From the NCBI GenBank assembly GCA_023614405.1, contig CM042687.1:239284292-239348291 (forward strand): DNA of 64,000 bases, in the 5' to 3' direction. The notes below the pieces were generated by a model. That model had not been told where the DNA came from. It did not search any database and saw only the letters and a program-made list of their open reading frames with translations. The position numbers were made by a program, and so were the translations under genes. This document shows, piece by piece, positions 8,984 to 20,816 of this stretch (its first letter is position 1; every line of letters begins with the position of its first letter). Origin of the DNA: Avena insularis (taxonomy: Eukaryota; Streptophyta; Magnoliopsida; Poales; Poaceae).

Positions 8984-11850
8984 TTACTCCGCAGGCTTCG
9001 AAGATGACGCGCCGCCGCCACCAAGAACACGGATGAAGGGAACCCACGGGTTCGACGGGTGCATGGTCAAGGTGCCCGCCATCACCGAGCGAAACGGCTG
9101 CTCCGTCTTGAAGTTGCGGTGCGACGGCTCGGGGTCGTTCGGAGCAACGATCGTCTCCTGGTACGGTAGGAGGTCGCCCATCACCAGCACCCTCTCGGAG
9201 TACACAGTCGCCTTCTCGGTCAACTTCAACACTTTGGCGATTTCAACCGAGCCAGTCACCGATGGGTACCCGCTGGTAACATCGTCGAGATCGAAGTCGT
9301 CGGGGAGTGCGCAAGCCCAAGGCTCAACCTAGCCGCGGCTCTGCTGTGGAAAGCTGACCGTGACATGTACTCCACCACTGCCGGCGCCCTCTCCAGGTAG
9401 CACCACACCTCCGTGAGCTCGCTGGGAATCACTTCCGTGGGCGAGATCTCCTGGAGGTACGCGCGAATGCAGGTCGCCGAAAGGGTGGCTAAATCCACCA
9501 ACATGGTGACGCATTGGCTGGCGTCATACGACTGCGCCTCGGGCTTGTCGTCGAGAATCTTCCCTGCAATCAACAACAACTTAGCGTCAGAAGGATGCAC
9601 AACTAGGGTCCACCCCTAGGGGACTCGATGGCATAAAAGCGACCTGCATGCTCGGGGACTCGCTGATACAACTACAAGCCTAAGAAACTCACCAATGAGT
9701 GCACGATCGCGCCCCATGATGAAATCTTGAAGACCGGACAAGTCGTCCTGCATCCCTGTGACAAGAGCATCATACACCATTTGCTCGTCAGTCGTGGCAG
9801 CGACGGCATCCTTGGCCCTCTCCTCCGCTGAGCTTGCTTCCGCCTTAGCGGCCTTTAGCTCCCTCTCTAGTGCGGCTACCCGATTCTCTGCCGCAGTCAA
9901 TGATGACTGGGCAGCCGTCAGCTCGCCGACCGGGACAAAGCCCTCACAGGGCCTTCGCTGCTGCGGCCGAATATCCCTCTGCAGCAAGACAGGGGTCAGA
10001 CCACAATCAAGCACGAGAAAGTAACAGAGAGCACAATTCAAACACCTACCCGCGGTCGCCTGCAGGTGCTAGTTCACATCCTGCCCGGATCGCAGGTCGC
10101 ACTCCAGACGCTCTTTGGCGCCCAGTCGCTCCGCTGATTCATGCTGGAGTCCCTGCATAGATGAAACTAATGTAAGCAAACATCGAAGAATTTCCTAAGT
10201 GCCTAGCCGCTGAAATTCAGCGACTAGCCAATCGGGGACTGGACATCAAAGAATTTTCTAAGTGCCTAACCGCTGAAATTTAGCAACTACCCACTCGGGG
10301 ACTGGATATCGAAGAATTTCCTAAGTGCCTAGCCACTGAAATTCAGTGACTAGCCATTCGGGGACTGGACAACAAAAAGCAATAAGAATCTACCCGCTGA
10401 AATTCAGCGAGCAGATCCTCGGGGACTGGACATACCTGAATAGCTGCACCTAGCATGTTGTGCAGCTCGACTGCATCCACCGAGGGCAGCACGAAGGACG
10501 TGCGTCCGCGACGCTGCTCGACGTCCGAGCCCAATATCTCGGGTACTTGGGCCAATTGTGCCGCGACACTCACAGTAGAGGCCTTCGCCATGAAGCGAGG
10601 GAAGGTCGCCACCGCTATTCCCGAGGCACTCGTCATGGGTCCTGACGCCACGACTAGCACTGCCGGCTCCACCTGCTACGACCCCGCGTCCACGTAGGCC
10701 TTCGTGACCGTGTCCACTCCAGTCGGAGCTTCACTTGGCGTGGTGGCTGGCTCGTCCAAGACAATGACGACATCGTCGCCCCTCGTCTTCTTCGCACCCT
10801 CAGCGGGCGCCTCAGCATCATCGCCTTTCCTCTTCTTCGAGGGATCAGCCTCCTTCCCTGAGGCATCTACTGGGACCTTGGACACCGAAGGATGACCATT
10901 ATTATTTACACCAGTCCTGCAAAGAAACGATCAACAATTCAGACAACATCCACAAACTAGTGATCCGAGTTGACGAGGCAAACACTCACCTGGTGACTGG
11001 GATATAACATAGGCCGGTGCGGATATGCGCCGACTTCTCCAATTCGGGGCCCAGCTTGCGGCTGATGCCCGTCTCGAACAGGGCCGGGGCCCATGTCACC
11101 TAGGCCTTCTTTGTTACCGAGGCCACGACAACAGGAAGTTCCCCTCTGGTCGACGCGGGCTCCTCCCTCGATGGTGATGCCTCTGTGACTGAAGCAGCCC
11201 CGAGGCCCGTGATGGCTGAGAACGGGGGTGGAAGCAACGCCAGAGGCACCTCGTCCTCCACCACGGCTGTACTCGCCGTATTTGGCGCCTTCATCGACGC
11301 CTCGGCCCCTGCATCATCGGCCGTGCTAGTCGCCTTGGAGTTAGTCGCCGACCGAGGCGGCGACACCGCCTTGGGTGCCTCCTTCTTATTCTTCGGTGAC
11401 TTCTTCTTGGACGGCATGGCCACGCGCCGCGAACTGTGTTCGTGGGCGTTGCCCTCGCCCCCGTCGTGACCCTCGAGGCTCTTGCTGGCCTCGAGTTCGC
11501 GTTGTCTCTGCCCACGAGTTTTTCGAACCGCGGGTGCGACGACCTCCACGGCCTCATCATCATCATCTTAATCTTCGTCATCATCGTCATCGGAGGAGGA
11601 CTCGCTCTCGTCCCCCTCGGCCTCGTCCGATCTCTCATCGTCGGTAGGAGGGAGCCAACCCTCCACAACTTGGAACAGCTAAACCAACGACACATGATTA
11701 CAAAACCGCGACTGCATTCCTCCGACTGCGATAATGAACAAGGGAAAACAGACTTACCGATGGCGCCTTGCGCTTCGCGGTGTATGGGGCGATCCCGGCC
11801 TTCGGATCTCGCTATTCCGCGTCGGTGATTTCCTCAATGCGGAGGCGTAG
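8984..11850 (-). pseudogene. R1: antisense accessory gene, 3' exons
   Basis: The gene reads opposite to R1 pol, between pol and the expected 3' LTR, as known for accessory ORFs of some Tat/Retand elements. Five canonical GT-AG introns are visible on the minus strand: 11757-11679, 10989-10917, 10435-10153, 10049-9979 and 9692-9564. The exons encode an acidic run followed by a basic Lys-rich stretch (PSKKKSPKNKKEAPKA), a second Lys/Arg-rich linker (KKRKGDDAEAPAEGAKK), a coiled coil of about 60 residues (AALERELKAAKAEASSAEER), and a C-terminal region ending GGGGASSSKPAE with the stop at 8984-8986. Nonsense codons and a frameshift near 9300 make it a pseudogene. The 5' exon lies at 48660-49446, across the A1 insertion. 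The function is unknown. Confidence 0.75.
10181..10431 (-). repeat. 63-bp tandem repeat in an intron of the R1 accessory gene
   Basis: Units begin at 10181, 10244, 10307 and 10370, giving an exact 63-bp period. Three units are complete and the fourth is partial and diverged. Each carries CGGGGACTGGA (AGTCCCCG on the minus strand) and GCTGAAATTCAGC-like palindromes. The array fills most of the 283-bp intron 10435-10153. Confidence 0.85.
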
Positions 11851-11855
11851 TCGTC
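11851..11855. other. Left target-site duplication of A1 (tcgtc)
   Basis: tcgtc precedes the LTR terminus TGATGACCCA at 11856. The same five bases follow the other LTR terminus at 48655-48659. Removing A1 and one copy restores a continuous exon of the R1 accessory gene. Confidence 0.9.
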
Positions 11856-13231
11856 TGATGACCCACAAGTATAGGGGATCGCAACAGTCTTCGCGGGTAG
11901 TATTACCCAATTTATTGATTTGACACAAGGGGAGCCAAAGAATACTTGCAAGCCTTAACAACTAAGTTGTCAGTTCAGCTGCACCTGGAAATAGTTCTTG
12001 CTCACAGAAGTTTATCAGTAGCAATAGTTTGGTAGTAGCAACATAAACAGCAAGAAGTGAAATAGTAGCAATAGTAATAACGGTACAAGAGGATTCGAAA
12101 AGGTAGGCATATGTATGGATGGACGGGCGTTGCATGGACGAGTCTAAACATGTAACTTCAAGACCTAGGGAATTGCAGATAAATAATAACAAGCATCCAA
12201 GTACTAAACAATCCTAGGCATGTGCTCCAAATATAGTCATACGTGCTCGCAATGAGAACTTGCACAACATCTTCTGTCCAGCCAACCCGTGGCAGCGGGG
12301 CCTCTAGGGAACTACTAGCAATTAAGGTGCTCCTTTTAATAGAGCATCGGAGCAAAGCATTAACACTCCGTGAACACATGTGATCTTCACACCACAACCA
12401 TCCCCTCCTGTTGTCCCAATTATCGTCACTTTGGGGCCTTTGGATCTGGACAATGATATGTGTACAGAACTTGCAAATAAGATCACAAACAATACTATCA
12501 TAATGATTCAATAATAACTTCAGATCTGAGATCATGGCACTCGGGCCCTAGTGACAAGAATTAAGCACAACAAGTTGCAACAAAGTCAAATAGCACTAAT
12601 AGAGATACTAGGCACTATGCCCTAACAGATCTTATTCGATTACATGATAGAACTCATCCAATCCCTACCATCCCCAAGCCTACAGTGGGGGATTACTCAC
12701 TCATGGATGAGGGAAACATCGGTGGTTGATGGAGATGCATTGGTTATGACGATGGCGATGATCCTCTCCAAATTCCCCGTCCCGGTAGGGTGCCAAAACG
12801 GAGTTTCTGGATTCGAATCTTGGTTTCTGGTGGCGGCGGTAGAGCGGAACTCTTTCTGGAAAACTATCAAACCCCCTCGGTTTTTAGGTCGAAAGGCAAC
12901 TTAAAGGCGCAGAGGGAGGCCGAGGAGGTGCCTGGGGTTGTTGCACCCCCCAGGCGCGGCCAGTGGTGGGCCCGCGCCTGGCATGGGTGTGGGCCCCCTA
13001 GGCTCCTTCTCCATCTTGTCTTCTGGCTCCGTGGATCTTCTGGTGAAATATAATTTTTGGCATATTTTCCGGGATTTTTCCTGATAGTTGATTTTCTGCA
13101 CAAAAACAAGACACTAAGGTAATTCAGCTGAAAACAGCGTCAGTCCGTGTTAGTTGTATCCAAATCACACAAGTTTAGTGAAGAAACAATAACAAAGTGT
13201 TCGATAAAGTAGATACATTTTGGACGTATCA
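11856..13231 (-). mobile_element. A1: 3' LTR, Athila-type, 1376 bp
   Basis: On the plus strand the LTR begins TGATGACCCACAAG and ends GGACGTATCA. It is paired with the LTR at 47253-48654 and differs from it by many substitutions and small indels, for example extra GTAGCAACAGTTTG-like units in the right copy. The TATA region of this copy is altered (TTAAAGG instead of TTATAGG near 12900). The polypurine tract lies directly inside at 13232. Confidence 0.9.
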
Positions 13232-15452
13232 ACTCCTCCCAAGCTTAGCTTATTGCTTGTCCTCAAGCAATTCAGTTGAAAACTGAGTGCGATAAAAGAA
13301 CTTTCACGAACATTTTGCTTCATATGATATAAATATTCTCAGCACATGAGTAGATGCTTAGATAGTTCATATTAAGAAGTATGCAACTAAGTCTACTCAG
13401 TAGTCATTGCAAGCTATGAAGAGAAACCAACTCAGTAATAATAAGTAGCATGGAACATAAACATAAGCAACATTGCAATGCTCATAGTAAGGTATGATAG
13501 AGTGGTATCTCGCTTGCCTTTTTTGAAGAGCACAATATAAATGCCAAGGCACCTCTGAAGTTCAAGTGAAGACTATAGATAAAGATATCAGAGATACAAG
13601 CATCAAAGTCATGACATAATTAACCAAGTTTTGGAACAAACACAAGAATGACAACTATGCTCTCAAGAAAGTGCTCATAGAATAAGTGGTGACTCAACAA
13701 AGTTGTGAAAACAGTTTTGAAAATTTTGAAAGGCTTCCAAATGCTAAAAGGAAGGTACTCATTAGCTTTGAGCTCTCATTGTCCCTATCATAGGCATCTT
13801 CATGTGGTTAAGGTGAAAGTGAGGTCCACTCTGAATCATATGCTTGACAGACCATAAACTGGAAATCCCAAGTCCCTTGAGTACGAGGGCCGCTCCGCAT
13901 GCTACTCAACTTTGGTTACCTGAAAGTTCTTGTCATTGTAAATTCATGCATATCATAGAGAACCTTCAACGGGGTACCCCTTGCACATGGTACATGAGCT
14001 TTCCCATAACCAAAATGACAAGGCAAGTAGACAATGAGCATCTCAGCAATCTTTTTATTTACCATATGCATAGCTTTTTATTGAGGATGCTTCATAGATG
14101 CTCATTATGGTGATGCTGCAAGTTTCCACCATGATTAGGCATGGCTTAGGCTAGCGGCCCAGATGTTTCTCTAACACAATGTATAAACTTCATGAACTCA
14201 CAAGCTCCCCTTTTATTTCACATCGTCGACATCCATAAACAAAAGAGCAAAGTATCAACTGGATAGGATATCCAAAAGGTGTTGAAAGCGTTCTCCATGA
14301 CAACACGGTTCTGCTGACTCCCAGCATATAATTAGCAAGCATATAACTTTCATGGACTAGTCACAATGGTTTAAGATTATTAAGAGCAAGGAATAAAGTG
14401 TGCCATAAAGTTCGTGAGAGCTTTACTAACTAACTTTCTCAAAACAAACAAACATTTTATTTAGGAAGAAAACACGGCATATGGAATATGCACTGAAATG
14501 GCAAATGATGCTAATAGGTAGGTATGGTGGACATAGCTGGCAATAATGTTTTTTTTGGAAGTTGGAAACACAGGTAGAGCGCATATTCAGTGCAAGTGAA
14601 GGCTAGTAATAGAGAGGGAGCGACAAACGAGGGAGCAATAATTGTCATAATCATGCTTGCAACAAAACAGGACTAATTATGGCATGAAAGTGATACAAGA
14701 ACTCCGAGGCAAAATAAATCATCGAGGCTTACTGACTATTGATTAGTCATATGCATGCGTGAGCATGTGCCAAGTCGATTCACATGAACAGTCAGAGGAG
14801 GATACCAAAATATCATACCAAAATATGAATAAAACAATGCAAGCAAACATTCATATGACATGCTACAAACTATTAGCAAGCTAGAGCTAATCATAGACAA
14901 GCAAGAACTACTAAGCATCCATAATGACATACACCTTACACAAACATGCTAAGCATGCTGACAATGATGAGTATATGTACAAAAATGAAACAAATAGAGT
15001 TCGTTACCAGCCTCTTACCACACCTCGAGTTGTCTTAATCTTCATTATTGCCCTTCACTTGTGTGACTTGAATAATAACATGAAACCAAAATCCACTGAG
15101 GACGGCTGAACCCTGCAAAGAACTCACAAAACCAAAGAAGCACAACAAATATTTTTGGTGTTTTCGATTTTTTAGAAACAAGCAAACAAACAAAAACCAA
15201 ACAAAAACAAAGCAAACCAACAAAGCAAAATATTTTTGGATTTTTTCTTTTAAGGCAAACCAAAGCAAAGAAACAAACCAAGAGAAACAACGAAAATATT
15301 TTTGGTATTTTTGTGTTTTTGAGAAAGAAGCAACAAGAACCAAAAAAGAAAGCGAAACAACGGATATACAAAGAACCGACCGAACATGATATATATATGA
15401 GTGTGACGTCGGTATACCTCCCCCAAGCTTAGGCTTTTGGCCTAAGTGGGGC
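13232..15452 (-). mobile_element. A1: 3' internal non-coding region
   Basis: On the minus strand this leads from the downstream ORF to the 3' LTR. It starts next to the LTR with the polypurine tract (CTAAGCTTGGGAGGAGT, 13232-13248). It contains the block at about 13760-13985 shared with A2, A3 and A4, and a block at about 14100-14340 shared with A3 (3900-4080) and A4. Around 15115-15360 lie three loose copies of an A-rich unit with ATATTTTTGG and runs of AAACAAAC. Long translations there are low-complexity Phe/Cys/Leu frames and not a gene. Confidence 0.7.
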
Positions 15453-16592
15453 TCAATCCCAAGGTGTCCAAGAGGATGAACCTGCAGAGTATGTCGAGGA
15501 AACTCCCTCGTCCTGGTACGAGCTCGAGGCCTCCCCTGTGTATGTAGAGGGGTCGTATGATGGTGCTTCCTCCTGATAGTGCCCGTAGAAGTTAAGAGAG
15601 CGCAACTTGTCATCCATCTCCGCCTTCGAGCGTGACCAAGGTCCCTGAGAAATACTGAACAAAGTGGTTTTGGGTAGAGGGATCTCTCTCTCTTCCCAGT
15701 CAATAAACAACATTCTATAAACCAAGTTCTCAAGAGTAGAGCTGGTGGTGAAAAAGTGGTGCGCCTTCATGGCAGCAAGATCAAGCCTCTGAGGAGCCAA
15801 AACTGTATCATGAGGATCAACAACAATGTTCAAGGCAGGAGCAATAGGAGTAGCAATAATTCCCCCATAAATGGGTCCCTTAGCGGCTAAACAATGAGCA
15901 ATGAGAGAACCAAGATTATACTTATCCTCATTGTTGAGTGCAACAGCTAAGAAGGCCAATTGATAGTTGGAAATATTACTAGTGTTCTCCCTACCAAGAA
16001 CACTGGTGACAAGATAATAGACAAAGTAACTGATGGTTGGGAGTTGAATATTCTTTATCTTCCCTCGCTGATCTCTGCGATCATCATCATTGGTTATTCC
16101 TCGGTAAAGCTCCAACAAATCAGCGGGTAGAGATGGAATCTTCTTTGATGACCCAGCTATACTAAGTACCAGGGCCTTGCAAAATTTCTTCAAAGTCATA
16201 AAATGATCCCTGCCATAAATTTTGAAAGACACAGCAGGCTTGGACACGCTGTTAGTAAAAGAAAAACTTTCCACAAAAGTTTTAGTGAGCAAAGCATATT
16301 GTGCGCTCTCATCCTGCATGTAACTTGTTAGTCCAGCCTTCCGAACCAGAGTCATAAAATCATTAAGAATCCCAGCAGCCCGCAAGAAAGTTTGGCAAGG
16401 AAAGGTGGAGGGGTGCGCATCCCCTTCATCCTCCGTCACCAAATCATGGATTAATGAGATCCTCATTGTATGAGGGTCTAGTACTGGTGGATGACCTTGG
16501 AAGCCTTGACCTTCTAGGTGCATCACTCTCAAATATTTCACCAAATGTATGGTTTTCCATGACCTTTCTTTAATTCTGAAATTTTTAGACAA
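15453..16592 (-). CDS. A1: downstream (env-position) ORF of an Athila-type element
   Basis: An open frame of about 375 codons lies between the protease and the 3' LTR, where Athila elements carry their extra ORF. It contains LLELYRGIT, ISYFVYYLVTSVLGRENTSN, GSLIAHCLAAKGPIYGGII and a Ser/Tyr-rich tail ending SSSWTPWD. I relate it from memory to grass ATHILA ORF-type proteins of unknown function. I see no clear signal peptide or C-terminal membrane anchor, so the name env is positional only. No in-frame ATG precedes the frame: the first is at 16523-16521, and a good splice acceptor (ATTTCAG) ends at 16576, suggesting a spliced message. A truncated second copy lies at 39498-40458. Confidence 0.6.
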   Translation of the reverse strand: MSKNFRIKERSWKTIHLVKYLRVMHLEGQGFQGHPPVLDPHTMRISLIHDLVTEDEGDAHPSTFPCQTFLRAAGILNDFMTLVRKAGLTSYMQDESAQYALLTKTFVESFSFTNSVSKPAVSFKIYGRDHFMTLKKFCKALVLSIAGSSKKIPSLPADLLELYRGITNDDDRRDQRGKIKNIQLPTISYFVYYLVTSVLGRENTSNISNYQLAFLAVALNNEDKYNLGSLIAHCLAAKGPIYGGIIATPIAPALNIVVDPHDTVLAPQRLDLAAMKAHHFFTTSSTLENLVYRMLFIDWEEREIPLPKTTLFSISQGPWSRSKAEMDDKLRSLNFYGHYQEEAPSYDPSTYTGEASSSYQDEGVSSTYSAGSSSWTPWD

Positions 16593-17421
16593 ACATCAAA
16601 CCAAGTGATCTCTAAGTTGATAAATGATGAGCAACCACTATAGGCACTTGCTAGAGGGATACACATGCATCAAAATAAATTTTCTAAGCATAGAACAAGC
16701 ATGCAAGCTCAAACAACCTGTCACCTATAACAAAAAAATACTCAAGATACAATCTACCAATCACAAATCTAATTGGACAAGTGGAGGAGGCACATACCAA
16801 GGAACAATCCCTCCAAAAATCAACACTTGAGATGGGATGAACAAGGAGATCGAAAATCGCGAGCAATAACATCAAGAACTCGAGCTTGAGAAAGTTTTTC
16901 GGTGTTTTTCGGGAGAGAGAAAGCAGATGGCTTTGAGGAGGCAGCCTGGAGGGGCCTAGGTGGGCCAGACCCCCCTAGGCACCACCCCCTGGTAGGCCGC
17001 GCCTACCATGGGTGTGGTGGCCTGGGGTGGCCCCCTGGGTCACTTCAGGTGTCTCTCTGCCCCTTTTTTCGAGGAAAAATTTATTTTGAATTTTCTGGGA
17101 TTTTTCGGGGAACTTTATTTTGGCCAATTTTCAGGGTATGAAAATTGATTTTCTCGCAGAAACAAATTTTTCAGAAGAAGAAAAAGCAAACCAAAAGGCA
17201 AAGTACATCAGCTCTAAGAAACTCTAACAAGCAAACAACTATCAAAACGAAAGCTAACAAGAGAAAGGAAAAGACTAGGAAGGAGAAAAGTAAAAGAAAG
17301 CAAGTATAACCACAGTGGAAACATTATTTTGTTCATTAAAATCCTTTTGTTAACAAGGTCGATCAAGTCTTGTTACCAAAACAATCTTATATGAAACAAA
17401 ACTTTGCATCCCACAAGGTGA
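16593..17421 (-). other. A1: spacer between protease end and downstream ORF
   Basis: This non-coding stretch stands where reverse transcriptase, RNase H and integrase should be in a complete Athila element, and no pol motif is present. It has a GC-rich island at about 16925-17060 with inverted AGGCGCGGCCTACC-like phrases, and an A-rich stretch at about 17160-17300. A copy occupies about 40459-41273. Confidence 0.6.
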
Positions 17422-17585
17422 TTATGTTACCTCATACTTGATAGCAATGGTCCCAATCATAATAGTTTCAAAAATTTCTTGTGGAATGGGACAATATATT
17501 TCTCCAACCTTGATGCTCTCAATATTTTCAATGGAATTCAGGCAATAGATTTTAACAACCTTCTTGGGGAAATAGACAGTGTGCT
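17422..17585 (-). pseudogene. A1: C-terminal end of gag-protease
   Basis: Read on the minus strand, this continues the protease frame broken at 44660 by the T1 insertion. It runs through VYFPKKVVKIYCLNSIENI and ends IAIKYEVT followed by a stop at 17424-17422. Joining across the T1 target duplication restores the frame, which supports A1 as one element from 11856 to 48654. Confidence 0.7.
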
Positions 17586-17590
17586 CTTTG
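17586..17590. other. Left target-site duplication of T1 (ctttg)
   Basis: ctttg precedes the LTR terminus TGTAAGATCC at 17591 and recurs after the far LTR terminus at 44655-44659. The matching flank of the duplicated segment (41437-41441) reads atttg, one base different. Confidence 0.85.
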
Positions 17591-20500
17591 TGTAAGATCC
17601 CACCCTTATCAAGGTAAGGATCCCTATGATTGCAATGCTAGTCCCTGGATCAAATGCTAGCATCCATAGTTTAAGATGAAGTACACAGAAACAAAGGTCA
17701 TTATTACATCGTCATTCCAGAGATAACATAGTCTTTTACAACTCCATGGCCATAGGCCAAATACAAGAGTTTAATCATAACAATATAAATAAATTCTTCA
17801 TCTTCATGTGCCACAGGCAAGCATCTTGAGTGTAGATTCATAACCCCTAATCATCATCAGAGTATCCTGCAACATCACAAGTTACAGCCACAGTGGGTCA
17901 ATACATTGGAATAGTATTGGCAAGTGATACCTTAGTAGAATATTAACATCTAGTTACTACATGAATTTAGCTAAGTGTAGCTTAGGCTTGCTTTGCTCAA
18001 AATAGGTTTTACCTATTAGTTGAAAACACTAAGTTTTTCTTTGACAAAAACTTTCCCAAGGAACCACCAATAGAAATTGGTGAACCTTCACCCTTGTTTA
18101 ACCACAAGTTTTAACTTAGAAAATTGGGATGAGGAGATTCTTGATAGCTTCCATGTCTTGATGCTCAAATTGTCCAATACCAGGGACATGGCTAAGTACT
18201 TAGATTCTTCCATCTGCAGAGGTTGTGCACTTTCCCCACAAGACTTGATTTTCACCAAGACAGGACCTTTCAGAAGCCTTCCCTTAGACCAAATGGGACG
18301 TTCAACCTATCAACCCACTACCACCAACTGTCCAAATGGCTAAGTTATTGCAACCTATATGATCCAGGCAGAGCCCATAATGCCATGTGGCTGCACTAGA
18401 AGCTTCTTAACATTTGGCATCACAAATCTCTTTGTTCCTGGGTGGCTTTCCACAAGTGAGATACACAAGGTAAACCATAGAAATGGGCCTTGTATAACCA
18501 CTGAACACAAACCATTCTTTCCATTCCAGCCAGGTGTTTCATTCACTTAGTTGTTTTATTAAGCAAAACATAAGTCAAGACTTAGAAATATTTCTCATAG
18601 CATGAATATATAATCCACCCTTGGTTTCTATTAGCTAGGCTAAGCATGGGAATAGTAAGTATCTTAACTTAGAGGAAATTCTAACATTTCTACAACTACT
18701 AGGATTTCCCAAGCATAGCATATTGATACTTAGCAAAATATTCATGCAAACCCTATACAAAATAATTCTAATGCATAGGTAAAAATATATTGGGACAAAT
18801 TATATGAATCACCACTTGTCTTGGTAGTTTGGGGAGTAGCAACATCTTCACAACCACAATCACTATTAGCACCAAGATCTACACATAAAATAATGGCACC
18901 AAATTCACATCAAAATATACAAGCAAAAATATATGAATGCATGCAATGCTATTTAATGATTTTTCTAAACCAAACAAGACAAGTGAAATAGTACTGAATC
19001 ATAAACAAGACAATTACACACTAGACAAACTTTATTTAGTCTATAAATCATTTTTCAAATAATTTCTATACTCAAAATAAGCTTATAAATGTCTCTGCAA
19101 AAATAATCAATTTTACAGAAGCAAAACATTAAAAACATTGCATAAATGGATAGAATTCTTTCTCCTGATTCCAATGGTATAAAATTTGCAAAATTTGAAC
19201 GTGTGGATCAAAAGTTATGATTTTTGCAAGTTTGAATCACTAATAGATCTAATTCAGATTTTTAAAACAAATAACAGGCCACGCGGCAGCGTCTGATTGG
19301 ACGATACCGCGTCGCACTAGATCACGCTCGCAGGCTGTTGGATCTAACTAACTGCGCACGGCCTAGATCTGCGCTTACCCCTTCGCGGTTTGATCTAATC
19401 GCATCCGCTGGATCCAGATCCAGCGAACCATGTTGCTTTGACCAACAACGAGCGGTGCAAATGGCTACCGCGGCGGCTACACGTCTACCGGTGATGTTCC
19501 AGCGATACTAGAGGGCTAGGGCGAGGGGGCTGGTGCTTACCGAGGTCGCGGAGACACGACGAAGCTCAACGTGTTTCTGGCGTGGACGGGGGCGTGTTGC
19601 AGAGGCTGTTGGGGCTCGTCGGAGTTGGGAGACGGCGTCGGGTTTGCTCGGGCGGCGACGAAGGCGACGATACTGGCCACCCTAGCACAAACCATGGGTA
19701 TCAGCGTGTGCACAATGCTCAGGCGAACCTGATAGGGTCAAGGAGAAAGCGCGGGGCGGTCGGGCTTTACCTTAATCTCTTGCCGGAGTTGGAGACGGCG
19801 TCGGATGCCTACGGAGCTTGTCAAAGTCGATGCTCTGGATCACGAGCAGAAGAACAAAGGGGATCAGGAGGTGTGCAAGGATCAAGGGATCATCCTAGGG
19901 TGAACGAGAAGTGGCCGCGAACACCAGACTTACCGGAATATCTCGCCGGAGCTGGCTCTGTCTGCGGCGATGCCACGCGAAATCGAGGCAGCCTGGTGGC
20001 GGAGCGAGCAAGTGGTGTGAGGGGAAAGGTGTGGGGTGAGGAGAGGGATTTTTAGCCGGAGCAGGGGCGAGGATTACGCGAGGAAACGCTGGCAATAACT
20101 CGGGTTTAAAACGCGGTAGTGATGGCGGAGGAAATAGCCGGCGACGTGGTCGTGGGCGTGATTTGGGGAAGACGGTGGTGAGCTGGCGAGGGTCCACTAG
20201 TCAACGACTGATTGGATAGCGTGGGTGCGGTGAGAAAAACAGGAAGAGAGGAAAATCCCGGGTGGGCTGGTTAGTGGGCTTCTTCTGTTTGTGGGCTCAG
20301 TTGCCAGCGCCAGCCTTTTTCTAATTCTTTAACCTTTTTTGTTTTTTCTGTTTGAATTTCCAGGAATCAAATTCAAATGATTTCAAATGTGTTTAAATTC
20401 AAACTCTTTCTGGATTTTTATAAAGTGAAACCTGTACATTTTTAAGTATAAAACCATACTGTTTCACCAAACTTGCTTGGTCCTTTGGAGTTTTTAAAAT

Positions 20501-20799
20501 AAAACAGTGCCTTTGCCAATGTTTTAATAAAGATATAAAAATGGTTTTAAAGTCATATTTTGTTTTGAAATTTTGTTCAAGCTTTGGAATACATCAAACA
20601 AACTTAGGATCAAACATCTTTGGTTTAAAACAAATAATCTCTTACTAGAGAGTAGCATTTGATCAATGCTTTGCTTACATTAAATAATAGGCATTCAAAT
20701 GCTCCTATTTTTGTATTGACTTTGCAAATGATCCTAAAATGATTATGAATGCATGGATGATATGCAAACTTTTGAAATCATGATTTTTGGGATGTTACA
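17591..20799 (-). mobile_element. T1: 3' LTR (copy A), Tekay-type, 3209 bp
   Basis: On the plus strand the LTR begins TGTAAGATCCCACC and ends GGGATGTTACA. In element orientation it therefore starts TGTAACATCCC. A GC-rich segment at about 19280-20250 probably holds the promoter and transcribed leader; open frames in it are on both strands and look non-coding. A nearly identical LTR is at 41442-44654 and a partial one at 27193-27687. The AT-rich flanks of the LTR hold nothing else recognisable. Confidence 0.9.
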
Positions 20800-20816
20800 A
20801 ATCTAACCCCCTTAAG
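20800..20816 (-). other. Polypurine tract of T1
   Basis: The minus strand reads TTAAGGGGGTTAGATT immediately before the LTR start TGTAACATCCC, the position of the plus-strand primer. It fixes T1 as a minus-strand element. Confidence 0.75.

Noticed and set aside
10181..10431. CRISPR-like direct repeats
   Set aside because: Contiguous 63-bp tandem units without unique spacers in a plant retrotransposon intron.
11185..11647. Plus-strand frames opposite the R1 accessory gene
   Set aside because: Compositional shadows of the acidic/basic low-complexity exon on the minus strand.
15035..15733. Long minus-strand frames rich in Phe, Leu and Cys that look like membrane segments
   Set aside because: They come from A-rich runs (AAACAAAC) on the plus strand in the A1 3' non-coding region and partly overlap the downstream ORF in another frame. 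No family pattern.
19582..20197. Arg/Gly-rich frames on both strands in the GC-rich part of T1 LTR copy A, repeated at 43192-44051
   Set aside because: They lie in the LTR promoter and leader region, occur on both strands and change frame between LTR copies.
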